Source: Rhodopseudomonas sp. AAP120 (lineage in GTDB: Bacteria > Pseudomonadota > Alphaproteobacteria > Rhizobiales > Xanthobacteraceae). Taken from it: a stretch of DNA of 45,339 nucleotides. Position 1 is the first letter of the stretch; each line of letters begins with the position of its first letter. The notes beneath the pieces are model-generated. The model worked only from the letters and a program-made list of their open reading frames with translations, made no database searches and was not told the origin of the DNA. Of this stretch, positions 1-8,374 are shown piece after piece. The translations under genes were made by a program, and so were the position numbers. The DNA lies in assembly GCF_001295845.1 (NCBI RefSeq), contig NZ_LJIC01000051.1, positions 1 to 45,339 of the forward strand. Reading direction: 5' to 3'.

Positions 1-30
1 GACGCGGGCACCGAGTCTTGTCTGCGTTGA

Positions 31-105
31 GACGCCCCCTCACCCGCCCCGGCTCCGCTGCGCTAGGCCGGGTCGACCTCTCCCCGCACGCGGGGAGAGG
101 TGAAG
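31..105. repeat. Intergenic palindromic repeat
   Basis: A GC-rich element between the window edge and the stop codon of the efflux gene at 110. It holds an inverted repeat, CCTCTCCCCG (77-86) pairing with CGGGGAGAGG (91-100) around CACG. A second imperfect GGC/GCC-rich stem lies at about 46-72. The layout (hairpin of CTCTCCCC type, GC-rich spacer, GGGTGAGGGGG on the other strand) is that of the small palindromic repeats scattered between genes in Bradyrhizobium and Rhodopseudomonas. It may also act as a transcription stop for the minus-strand efflux operon. Its left end may lie outside the window. Confidence 0.6.
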
Positions 106-109
106 TACC

Positions 110-1678
110 TCACTCCATCACGGCCGGATGGTCGTCGGCGCCGGGCTTCGTCGCCATCGCCTGCAGCGCCTTCTTGGACGAGCCGATAATCAGCGCCATT
201 GGCACCGCGCACAGCGTCACCATCATGATCAGTTGATAGTCGAGGCTGAAGGCGATGATCGAGGCCTGCAGCGTCACGATGGCGTCCATCATCGCCTTGC
301 CGGTGTCGGTGGCGAGATTGATCACGCTGGCGACGTTCGGCATCTGCAGCGCGTTGTTGAACGGCGTGACGTGCTCGACCAAGACGGCGTGCGCCATGGT
401 GGTGTTCGAGCTCAGCTTGGCGATGACGATCGAGATACCGACCGAGCTCGCCACGTTGCGCAGCAGCGTCAGCATCGCGGTGCCGTCGGTGCGCAGATGG
501 CCGGGCAGCGTCAGGAACGCCACCGTCGACAGCGGCACGAACACCAGGCCGAGGCCAAAGCCCTGGGCGACGCTGACGATAATGAACTCCGGAACGCCGG
601 TCTGATCGGTCCAGCGCGTAGTGAAATACATCGTCACGGTGAGCAGCGTCATGCCCGACATGATCAGCGTGCGCGCCTCGATAAACCGCATGATCCGCCC
701 GACCAGCATCATCGCCACGAACGTGCCCGAGCCGCGCGTGGCGAGCAGCAAGCCGGCCGTGAGGATCGGATAGCCGATGACGTTCTGCAGATAGGGCGAC
801 GACAGCGACATGGTCGAATACAGCACCAACCCCATCACGCACATGAAGATGGCACCGCCGATGAAGTTCTTGTCCTTGAAGATGGCAAATTGGATGAACG
901 GCCGCGGCGTGGTGAAGGAGTGCGCGAAGAAGTAGTAGAAGCCGACCACCGCCACGATCGCCTCGGTGATGATCTCCTTGGATTCGAACCAGTCGAGTTG
1001 TTCGCCGCGATCGAGCGCGAGCTGCATCGAGCCGATTCCGACGGCGAGCGCCGCGAAGCCGAACCAGTCGAACTTCATGTCGCTGTTGCGGTCGGTTTCG
1101 TCCATGAACAGCATCAGCCCGGCGACGGTGACGATGCCGAACGGCAGATTGACGAAGAACACCCAGTGCCACGAATAGGTCTCGGTCAGCCAGGCGCCGA
1201 GCGACGGGCCCATGATCGGGCCGAGCATCACGCCCATGCCCCAGATCGACATCGCCTTGGCGCGCTCGTGCAGCGCGTAGATGTCGAGCATCACGGTCTG
1301 CGACAGCGGCACCAGAGCGGCACCGAACACGCCCTGCAGCAGCCGGAACAGCACCATCTGGGTGATGTCCTGGGCGAGGCCGCACATCACCGAGGCGGCG
1401 GTGAAGCCGGCCGCGCAGATGATGAAGATGCGCTTGCGGCCGAACCGGCCGGCGATGAAGCCGACCGGCGCCGTCATGATGGCGGCGGCTACGATATAGG
1501 AGGTCAGGACCCAGTTGACCTGGTCCTGCGACGCCGACAGCGAGCCCTGCATATAAGGCAGCGCGACGTTGGCGATGGTCGTGTCGAGCGCCTGCATGAT
1601 CGTCGCCGTCATGGCGCAGATCGTCACCATGGTCCGGCGGAATCCCGGGACCGCAGCCGAAGAGGCAGCGCTCGACAT
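110..1678 (-). CDS. emrB: EmrB/QacA-type MFS drug efflux transporter (DHA2 family)
   Basis: A 522-residue inner-membrane proton antiporter, the expected length for 14-helix DHA2 transporters. The N-terminal motif LDTTIANVALPYMQGSLSAS, followed by a WVLTSYIVAAAI helix, is diagnostic of EmrB. The cytoplasmic loop motif GRFGRKR follows helix 2. It should export hydrophobic toxic compounds through a tripartite pump with the EmrA adaptor encoded 3 bases upstream and an outer-membrane TolC-like channel that is not in this window. It is the last gene of a marR-emrA-emrB operon and is probably derepressed when the MarR protein binds a ligand. The stop codon abuts a palindromic repeat. The substrate cannot be read from the sequence. 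Confidence 0.93.
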   Translation of the reverse strand: MSSAASSAAVPGFRRTMVTICAMTATIMQALDTTIANVALPYMQGSLSASQDQVNWVLTSYIVAAAIMTAPVGFIAGRFGRKRIFIICAAGFTAASVMCGLAQDITQMVLFRLLQGVFGAALVPLSQTVMLDIYALHERAKAMSIWGMGVMLGPIMGPSLGAWLTETYSWHWVFFVNLPFGIVTVAGLMLFMDETDRNSDMKFDWFGFAALAVGIGSMQLALDRGEQLDWFESKEIITEAIVAVVGFYYFFAHSFTTPRPFIQFAIFKDKNFIGGAIFMCVMGLVLYSTMSLSSPYLQNVIGYPILTAGLLLATRGSGTFVAMMLVGRIMRFIEARTLIMSGMTLLTVTMYFTTRWTDQTGVPEFIIVSVAQGFGLGLVFVPLSTVAFLTLPGHLRTDGTAMLTLLRNVASSVGISIVIAKLSSNTTMAHAVLVEHVTPFNNALQMPNVASVINLATDTGKAMMDAIVTLQASIIAFSLDYQLIMMVTLCAVPMALIIGSSKKALQAMATKPGADDHPAVME

Positions 1679-1681
1679 CGC

Positions 1682-2869
1682 TTACTTCGCCTCGTGGGCG
1701 TCGTCGTGCTCCGGCTGCGCCGCCTTGGCCGGGCCGAAGCCGAACAGGCCGGCGAGCGAACGGTGGTGATTGGTATCGATCGAGACGTTGACGCTCATGC
1801 CGGCTTTCAGCCTGCGCACCATCGCGTCATTGTTGTCGAACGCGATCCGCAGCGGCACGCGCTGCACCACCTTGACGAAATTGCCGGTGGCGTTCTGCGG
1901 CGGCAGCACGGCGAATTGCGCGCCGGTGCCGGGGCTCAGCGACGACACCGTGCCGACGAACTGATGATCCGGGAAGGCATCGACGTCGAGCGTCACCTTC
2001 TGGCCGACCGCGACGTAAGTGAAGTCGCTTTCCTTCGGGTTGGCGTCGACCCACGGCGCAGTGGTGTCGATAACGCTGAACACCGGCGTGCCGGCGGCGA
2101 CGAAGCGGCCGAGCTGGATGTTGTCGACCTGCGTGGCGGTGCCGTTCATCGGCGCCCGCACGGTCGAGAGATTGAGATTGCGCTGCGCGTCGTCGAGCGC
2201 CGCCTTGGCCTGCAGATAAGCGGGGAATTTGTCGAGCGGCAGTTCGGGATCGCCGAGCAGCTGGTTCAGCGCCGAGTCGCGCGCCTGCTTGGCCAGCTCG
2301 AGCTGCGCCTTGGCGGTGACGAGCGCCGAATTGGCGTTGTCGAGATCGAGCATCGAGCCGGACAGATTCTTCACCAGCGTCGACTTGCGTTCGACGTCGC
2401 GCAGCTTGAGCGCGATGCCGGCGTCCAGCAGGTCGATGGTGTCGCCGTAGATCTTATAGTTGGAGCGCAGATTGTTGTACGAGGTCCGGGCATCGGCGAG
2501 CTTGGCCTGCGCCTGCGCAACCGCGAGCCGGAACGGCACCGGATCGATCTGGAACAGCTCGTCACCCTGCTTGACGCGCTGGCCTTCCTTGACGGTGACT
2601 TCGACGATCTTGCCGGCGACGTCCGGCGTGATCAGCACCTTCTGGGCGCCCACATAGGCGTCGTCGGTGGTGACGTAGCGGCCGCCCGACAGATAGAACG
2701 CGATGCCGCCGATCAGCGCCACGATCGGCAGCACCACCAACAGCAGCGGCCGCCGATAGCGGCGCAGTGTGCCGCCGAGGCCGCGCTTCGGCCCCTGCCC
2801 GACCGGCACGGCGGCGTCGCCCGACGCCCCCTTCTGCTCGGCGGGGAATTTGAGGACGGGATCAGCCAT
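1682..2869 (-). CDS. emrA: EmrA/HlyD-family membrane fusion protein
   Basis: A 395-residue periplasmic adaptor of a tripartite efflux pump. A cytoplasmic N-terminus of about 35 residues precedes one membrane segment (about 38-60, LLLVVLPIVALIGGIAFYL). A biotinyl/lipoyl-like half-motif follows (YVTTDDAYVGAQKVLITPDV, then VKEGQRVKQGD). A long alpha-helical hairpin rich in Ala, Leu and Lys comes next, then the second lipoyl half (RAPMNGTATQVDNIQLGRFV) and a beta-barrel domain. This order is typical of EmrA. The start codon lies inside the marR gene (8-base overlap) and emrB begins 3 bases after the stop, so the three genes are probably one transcript. Confidence 0.93.
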   Translation of the reverse strand: MADPVLKFPAEQKGASGDAAVPVGQGPKRGLGGTLRRYRRPLLLVVLPIVALIGGIAFYLSGGRYVTTDDAYVGAQKVLITPDVAGKIVEVTVKEGQRVKQGDELFQIDPVPFRLAVAQAQAKLADARTSYNNLRSNYKIYGDTIDLLDAGIALKLRDVERKSTLVKNLSGSMLDLDNANSALVTAKAQLELAKQARDSALNQLLGDPELPLDKFPAYLQAKAALDDAQRNLNLSTVRAPMNGTATQVDNIQLGRFVAAGTPVFSVIDTTAPWVDANPKESDFTYVAVGQKVTLDVDAFPDHQFVGTVSSLSPGTGAQFAVLPPQNATGNFVKVVQRVPLRIAFDNNDAMVRRLKAGMSVNVSIDTNHHRSLAGLFGFGPAKAAQPEHDDAHEAK

Positions 2870-3347
2870 AGCGCTGTTCCTTTCGGGTCTGGTCCGTCTG
2901 ACAGGATTGTTGAATGGCGGCGCGAACGTTCTCTTTGACGGTTTCCAGCTGCGTCAGCAGGCGGTGCGCGTCCGACGGGCTGATGCCGGCGAGCGCCGTC
3001 GCGGTGATTTCGGAGCGCAGCCCGGCGAGCTTGGCGAGCAGCGGACGGGCGGCCTTGCGCAGATACAGCCGCTTGACGCGGCGGTCGCTGTCGTCGCTGC
3101 GGCGCTCCAGCCAGCCGTTGTCGCAGAGTTTGTCGATCAGCCGCGTCAGCGTAATCGGCTGCAGATCCATCTGCTCTGCGAGCTCGGACTGCTTCATGCC
3201 CTCGCAGCGCTCGACCTTGGCCAACACCGCCCATTGGGCACGGGTGATGCCGTGGCGTGCCGCCTGGCGGTCCGCGTAGGCACGCAGCACGCGCTGCACC
3301 TCCGCCAGCGTGAACAGGAAATGCTGATCGGCGGACCCGCGGGTCAT
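2862..3347 (-). CDS. MarR-family transcriptional regulator of the efflux operon
   Basis: A 161-residue winged helix-turn-helix protein. The recognition region runs KQSELAEQMDLQPITLTRLI and continues into a wing with SDDSDRRVKRLYL (residues about 55-105), the standard MarR core. The ATG at 3347 is supported by an AGGGAG ribosome-binding site about 11 bases upstream. MarR proteins are usually dimeric repressors released from DNA by small phenolic or hydrophobic ligands. Leading the emrA-emrB operon implies that it represses its own promoter and the pump. The operator candidate lies at 3364-3387. The ligand is unknown. Confidence 0.9.
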   Translation of the reverse strand: MTRGSADQHFLFTLAEVQRVLRAYADRQAARHGITRAQWAVLAKVERCEGMKQSELAEQMDLQPITLTRLIDKLCDNGWLERRSDDSDRRVKRLYLRKAARPLLAKLAGLRSEITATALAGISPSDAHRLLTQLETVKENVRAAIQQSCQTDQTRKEQRYG

Positions 3348-3363
3348 CGGACGTCTCGCTCCC

Positions 3364-3387
3364 TAAGCTTGCGATAAAGTAAGCTAG
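3364..3387 (-). promoter_or_regulatory. Candidate MarR operator/promoter of the efflux operon
   Basis: Two near-identical octamers, TAAGCTTG (3364-3371) and TAAGCTAG (3380-3387), repeat with a 16-base period. They contain the small palindromes AAGCTT and AGCTAGCT, 17-40 bases upstream of the marR start. This AT-rich patch stands out in GC-rich DNA and lies where an autoregulatory MarR site is expected. Read on the minus strand it includes TACTTTAT, a possible weak -10. The placement is inferred from position; no site of known consensus was matched. Confidence 0.4.
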
Positions 3388-3562
3388 CTCATGATTTCGG
3401 GCAGTATCATTGTCCGCATGAGGCGTTGTGACGCGCGCATGGCTCGCAACTAGCGCGGCTGCTGCCGCCCGCCAGCGAGACTTGTCGGCGCCGACCGCGT
3501 AGACTAACTCTGATTGCAGCCGCGCCGGGGACCGCGGCCTGCTGCAGCGTTGAGGTCCACGG

Positions 3563-4051
3563 ATGACAGCTTTGAAGCCGGCCTTCCCGGCCCCCGGTCA
3601 CGACCACGACCGGTGCACCACCGAAGGCCTCGAGCACGCCGAGCGGGTCTGCGCCGACCGGTCCCAGAACCTGACTCCGATCCGGCGACACGTGCTGCGC
3701 GCGCTGCTGTCGAGCCATCGTCCGCTCGGCGCCTACGAGGTGATCGAGGAACTGGCGCGGGTGATCCCGCGCCCGGCGCCGATCACGGTGTATCGGGCGC
3801 TCGACTTCCTGATGCAGAACGGGCTGGTGCACCGGATCGAAAGCCGCAACGCGTTTCTCGCCTGCGGCCGTGAGCATGACGACGCCTCTGCGGTTGCATT
3901 CCTGATCTGCGAAAGCTGCGGCTCGGTGGGCGAGATCCCGGCAGCCACTGTGGCGCAGAGCCTGAGCGAGGCGGCACGCCAGACCGGCTTCACGCCGAAG
4001 CTCTCGGTGGTGGAGATCACCGGCACCTGCGGGCATTGCCAATCAGACTGA
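3563..4051 (+). CDS. zur: Fur-superfamily regulator, probably Zur-type
   Basis: A 162-residue Fur-family metal-responsive repressor. The helix-turn-helix region contains the Fur-family phrase ITVYRALDFLMQNGLVHRIE (residues 74-93). Four cysteines in two CxxC pairs (C116/C119 and C156/C159) match the structural zinc site. LACGREHD (99-106) puts a Cys where Zur proteins carry a regulatory zinc ligand, which favours Zur over Fur or PerR. An unusual His/Cys-rich stretch at the N-terminus (GHDHDRC, 12-18) could also bind metal. No znu zinc-uptake genes lie nearby, so the name rests on residues alone. It is transcribed divergently from marR; about 215 bases separate the two starts. Confidence 0.75.
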   Translation: MTALKPAFPAPGHDHDRCTTEGLEHAERVCADRSQNLTPIRRHVLRALLSSHRPLGAYEVIEELARVIPRPAPITVYRALDFLMQNGLVHRIESRNAFLACGREHDDASAVAFLICESCGSVGEIPAATVAQSLSEAARQTGFTPKLSVVEITGTCGHCQSD

Positions 4052-4184
4052 CGCGGTCTACCCGTTAAACGATAGGGAGGAGCGCTGCTCGCCTCGCGAG
4101 TGCGCCCGAAGCAACACGGCGAAAAGCCGGAGGCGCGATGTCATCCTTGATCGTTGATGTGGTCCGCTCGCCGATGCTGGTCCG

Positions 4185-5096
4185 ATGGCGCAACCGGTAG
4201 GCGGGTCGGTCGCCCGGCCGCTGTCCGCGGGTGCGATCGCGTTGATGCTGGTGTGCTGCTTCAGCTGGGGCTTCAACCAGATCGCGGTGAAGCTGGTACT
4301 GCCGGAGATCCCGCCATTCCTGCAGGCGGCGATTCGCTCCGTGATCGGCATGGGGGTGCTGCTGATCATCGCCTGGGCGCGCGGCGTGAAGCTGTTCCAG
4401 CGCGACGGCACGCTGAAGGCCGGGCTGTTCGCCGGCCTGCTGTTCGGGCTCGAATTCGTCTTGATCTACCGTGGCCTGATGCTGACCACGGCGACCCGCG
4501 GCGTCGTTTTCCTCTACACCGCGCCGTTTATCGTGGCGCTCGGCTCCTACCATTTCCTGGGCGAGCGGCTGAGCGCCCTGCAATGGACCGGCCTGGGGCT
4601 GAGCTTCGCCGGCGTCGCCCTCGCGATCGGCGTGCCGCAGCCGGATGTCGACGCCAAGGTGTTGCTCGGCGACCTGATGCTGGTCGGCGGCGGCGCGCTG
4701 TGGGGCGCCACCACCCTGATCGTCAAGGCCAGCCGGCTGCAGAAAGCGCCAGCCGAGAAGGGGCTGGCCTACCAGATCGCTGTTTCGATCCCGATCCTGT
4801 TCGGGGCGGCGCTGCTTTCGGGCGAATCCATCGCCAAAATGCCCAGTCCCGGCGCCCTGACGCTGATGGCCTACCAGTCGGTCTGGGTGGTCGGCCTGAC
4901 GTTTTTGCTCTGGTTCAGCCTGGTGAAGGTCTATTCGGCCAGCAAATTGTCGGCTTTTTCATTCATTACCCCTTTATTCGGGGTGGTGGCAGGCTATGTC
5001 ATCATGCACGACCCGCTGACCCCGGCTTTCGGCTTCGCGGCGCTGCTGGTGATTGCCGGTCTGTATCTGGTCAACCGCCCGGCGAGGACCGCTTGA
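4185..5096 (+). CDS. EamA-family (DMT) transporter
   Basis: A 303-residue inner-membrane protein with about ten hydrophobic helices arranged as two repeated five-helix EamA halves, the usual length for drug/metabolite transporters. The first half contains LIYRGLMLTTATRGVVFLYT and GERLSALQWTGLGLSFAGV, both typical of the family. The gene starts about 130 bases after the zur stop and ends about 70 bases before ispG. The ATG at 4185 has only a weak ribosome-binding site. The substrate cannot be inferred; family members export amino acids, nucleosides or other metabolites. Confidence 0.85.
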   Translation: MAQPVGGSVARPLSAGAIALMLVCCFSWGFNQIAVKLVLPEIPPFLQAAIRSVIGMGVLLIIAWARGVKLFQRDGTLKAGLFAGLLFGLEFVLIYRGLMLTTATRGVVFLYTAPFIVALGSYHFLGERLSALQWTGLGLSFAGVALAIGVPQPDVDAKVLLGDLMLVGGGALWGATTLIVKASRLQKAPAEKGLAYQIAVSIPILFGAALLSGESIAKMPSPGALTLMAYQSVWVVGLTFLLWFSLVKVYSASKLSAFSFITPLFGVVAGYVIMHDPLTPAFGFAALLVIAGLYLVNRPARTA

Positions 5097-5156
5097 TGCC
5101 GCCGCCGCAGGGTTCCTGCGCCGATTGATCGATTGCTGAATGTCATCGAAACCTGA

Positions 5157-6464
<1,308 letters not shown>

Positions 6465-6486
6465 GCGCCAACACTTCAGAGTTCGT

Positions 6487-6518
6487 AAAGCGCGCCGCAT
6501 GCCGGCGCGCTTTTATTT
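6487..6518 (+). terminator. Intrinsic terminator after ispG
   Basis: A perfect 11-bp stem, AAAGCGCGCCG (6487-6497) with CGGCGCGCTTT (6503-6513), closes a five-base CATGC loop. It runs into TTTTATTTT on the plus strand. It sits 23 bases after the ispG stop and just before the end of the convergent antiporter gene. The minus-strand side lacks a T run, so it is mainly a plus-strand stop. Confidence 0.85.
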
Positions 6519-6527
6519 TGGGGCCGC

Positions 6528-8135
6528 CTAAGCCGCGCCCCCGCGCCATTCCCGGTTCGCCAGACTGGCCTCCTCCAGATCGAGATCGCGCTCGATCCTG
6601 CGCCGCGCCTCGTCGGTGATCTTGCCATCGCGGAGCTGCGCATGGATGAAATTGCGCTCCGCCGCGATCAGCTCGCGCACCAGCGCGCGGGCGTTGGCGG
6701 TCGCCGCATAGGCGTCGTCATCGAGCGAGGCCGGCAATTGGCGCGCGCGGATGTCGTGCCGCGCATTCAGCAGCTTCACCACCTCGGCCGATAGTTCGCG
6801 GTCGGTGGTCATGGCCCGGAGCGACTTGAGCGCGGCGGCCAGCGCCTCGCGCCGCGCCGCAATCTCGTTTTCATGCTCGACGACGTGCTCGCTCTCGCCG
6901 ACTTGCGAAATGCCGAGCGCATTGACGACGGCCGGCAGCGTCAGGCCGAGCCCGACCAGCGTGATCAGGATGACGCCGAACGCCACGAACAGGATCAGAT
7001 CGCGATCCGGAAAGCCGGAGCCGTCCGGCAGCGCGAACGGCAGCGCCAGCGCGGTCGCCAGCGACACCGCCCCGCGCACCCCCGTGAACGCCACCACGAA
7101 GGTCGCCCGCCAGGACGGCACGGTTTCACGCTCACGGACGCGCCCGCTCAGCAGATGCGGCAGGTAGGTCGCCGGATAGACCCAGACGAACCGCGCCGCG
7201 ATGACGATCGCGGCGACCAGCAACGTCGCCACCAGAAGCTCGTCGAACGGAACGCCTTTCGACCGCTCGACGATCGCCCGCACCTCGAAGCCGGTGAGCA
7301 GAAACAGCACGCCTTCGATCAGATAGATCACCAGGTCCCAGAAGAAGATGCCCTGCAGCCGGGTGGCGGCGGAGATCATCAAGGGGCCGTTCCACGAGAT
7401 GTAGAGCCCGCACGCCACCGTGGCGATCACGCCGGAGCCGCCGAGATGCTCCGGGATCCAGTAGGCGATGTACGGCGTCAGCAGCGACAGCGTGATCTCG
7501 ATCTGTGAATCGCGCGCCCAGCGCCGCAGCCGCAGGCTGAGCCAGCCGATCGCGACGCCGAAGGCGATCTCGCCGGCGAGAATTGCCACGAAGGTGCCGG
7601 ACGCCTTCGGCAGCGAGAACATTCCGGTCAGGATCGCCGCCAGCGCGAAGCGATACAGGATCAGCGCGGTGGCGTCGTTCGCCAGCCCCTCGCCTTCCAG
7701 CACCACGATGATCCGGCGCGGCAGCCCGAGCTTGCGGGCGATCGCCAGCGGGGCCACCACATCCGGCGGCGCCACGATGGCGCCGAGCAGGAAACCGACG
7801 CTCCAGTCCAGCCCCAGCAGATAGTGCGTCGCCGCCGCGACCGCGCAGGCCGTGAAGATCACACAGCCGATCGCCAGCAGGCCGATCGCGCGCAGATTGG
7901 CGCGAAACTCACGCCAGCTCATCGCGACGCTGGCCGAGTAGATCAGCGGCGGCAACACTACCAGCAGAATGAGCTCGGGCGGCAGTTCGATCCTGGGAAT
8001 GCCGGGAATGAAGGCCAGCGCGATCCCCGCGACCAGCAACAGGATCGCCGGCGCAACGTTGAACCGGCGCGCCAGCAGCGCAGTGACGGCCAGCACCGCC
8101 AGAAGCATCAGAAAGATCTGGAATTTTGCTTCCAC
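6528..8135 (-). CDS. CPA1-family Na+/H+ antiporter
   Basis: A 535-residue integral membrane cation/proton antiporter, probably used in pH and sodium homeostasis. About 12 hydrophobic helices occupy the first 400 residues. The ion-binding core shows LGAIVAPPDVVAPLAIARKL and EGLANDATALI, the signatures of bacterial NhaP/YjcE-type CPA1 proteins. A charged cytoplasmic C-terminal tail of about 130 residues (many Arg, Glu and Ala) is probably helical and regulatory. I chose the GTG at 8135 because the encoded VEAKFQIFLMLL matches where relatives begin. A TTG at 8189 would add 18 residues without hydrophobic or conserved content. Neither start has a clear ribosome-binding site. Confidence 0.88.
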   Translation of the reverse strand: MEAKFQIFLMLLAVLAVTALLARRFNVAPAILLLVAGIALAFIPGIPRIELPPELILLVVLPPLIYSASVAMSWREFRANLRAIGLLAIGCVIFTACAVAAATHYLLGLDWSVGFLLGAIVAPPDVVAPLAIARKLGLPRRIIVVLEGEGLANDATALILYRFALAAILTGMFSLPKASGTFVAILAGEIAFGVAIGWLSLRLRRWARDSQIEITLSLLTPYIAYWIPEHLGGSGVIATVACGLYISWNGPLMISAATRLQGIFFWDLVIYLIEGVLFLLTGFEVRAIVERSKGVPFDELLVATLLVAAIVIAARFVWVYPATYLPHLLSGRVRERETVPSWRATFVVAFTGVRGAVSLATALALPFALPDGSGFPDRDLILFVAFGVILITLVGLGLTLPAVVNALGISQVGESEHVVEHENEIAARREALAAALKSLRAMTTDRELSAEVVKLLNARHDIRARQLPASLDDDAYAATANARALVRELIAAERNFIHAQLRDGKITDEARRRIERDLDLEEASLANREWRGGAA

Positions 8136-8327
8136 GAGACCGCGATGTTGTTGGCGGGTGGCCGTGATGATCTGTCGCCCGGCCACCAAGGCTCGTCAAG
8201 TGATACCAGGCGGTGATCGAGGCCGCGAAGCGGACGGACGCGACGATCAGTTCCGCCGATTTAATTCAAGGATAAGTCAGGTCTGCAGCGCCCCGATAAC
8301 CCCAAATTCACTTTCGGCCGACGGGGA

Positions 8328-8341
8328 TATAACCAGTTATA
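8328..8341. promoter_or_regulatory. Inverted repeat upstream of papA
   Basis: TATAAC (8328-8333) and GTTATA (8336-8341) form a perfect 6-bp inverted repeat around CA. It lies 34-47 bases upstream of the papA ATG, in an AT-rich patch between divergent papA and the antiporter gene. The spacing suits an operator or a -10/-35 zone. The rest of 8136-8374 holds no recognisable gene. Confidence 0.35.
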
Positions 8342-8374
8342 CCTTTGGCAAGGTTCACGGCGCTTTGTTCCTGC

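Noticed and set aside
128-2938. A 936-codon open frame on the plus strand
   Set aside because: It is antisense to emrB, emrA and marR and is rich in Arg, His, Asp and Gln, the composition of a GC-rich shadow frame. No domain or ribosome-binding site was seen.
3371-3385. Shared 15-base motif (14 matches) GCTTACTTTAT[C/T]GCA before marR and, at about 17262-17276, before phaR
   Set aside because: A rough estimate shows that a match of this quality between two intergenic positions in 45 kb is expected by chance, and the distances to the starts differ.
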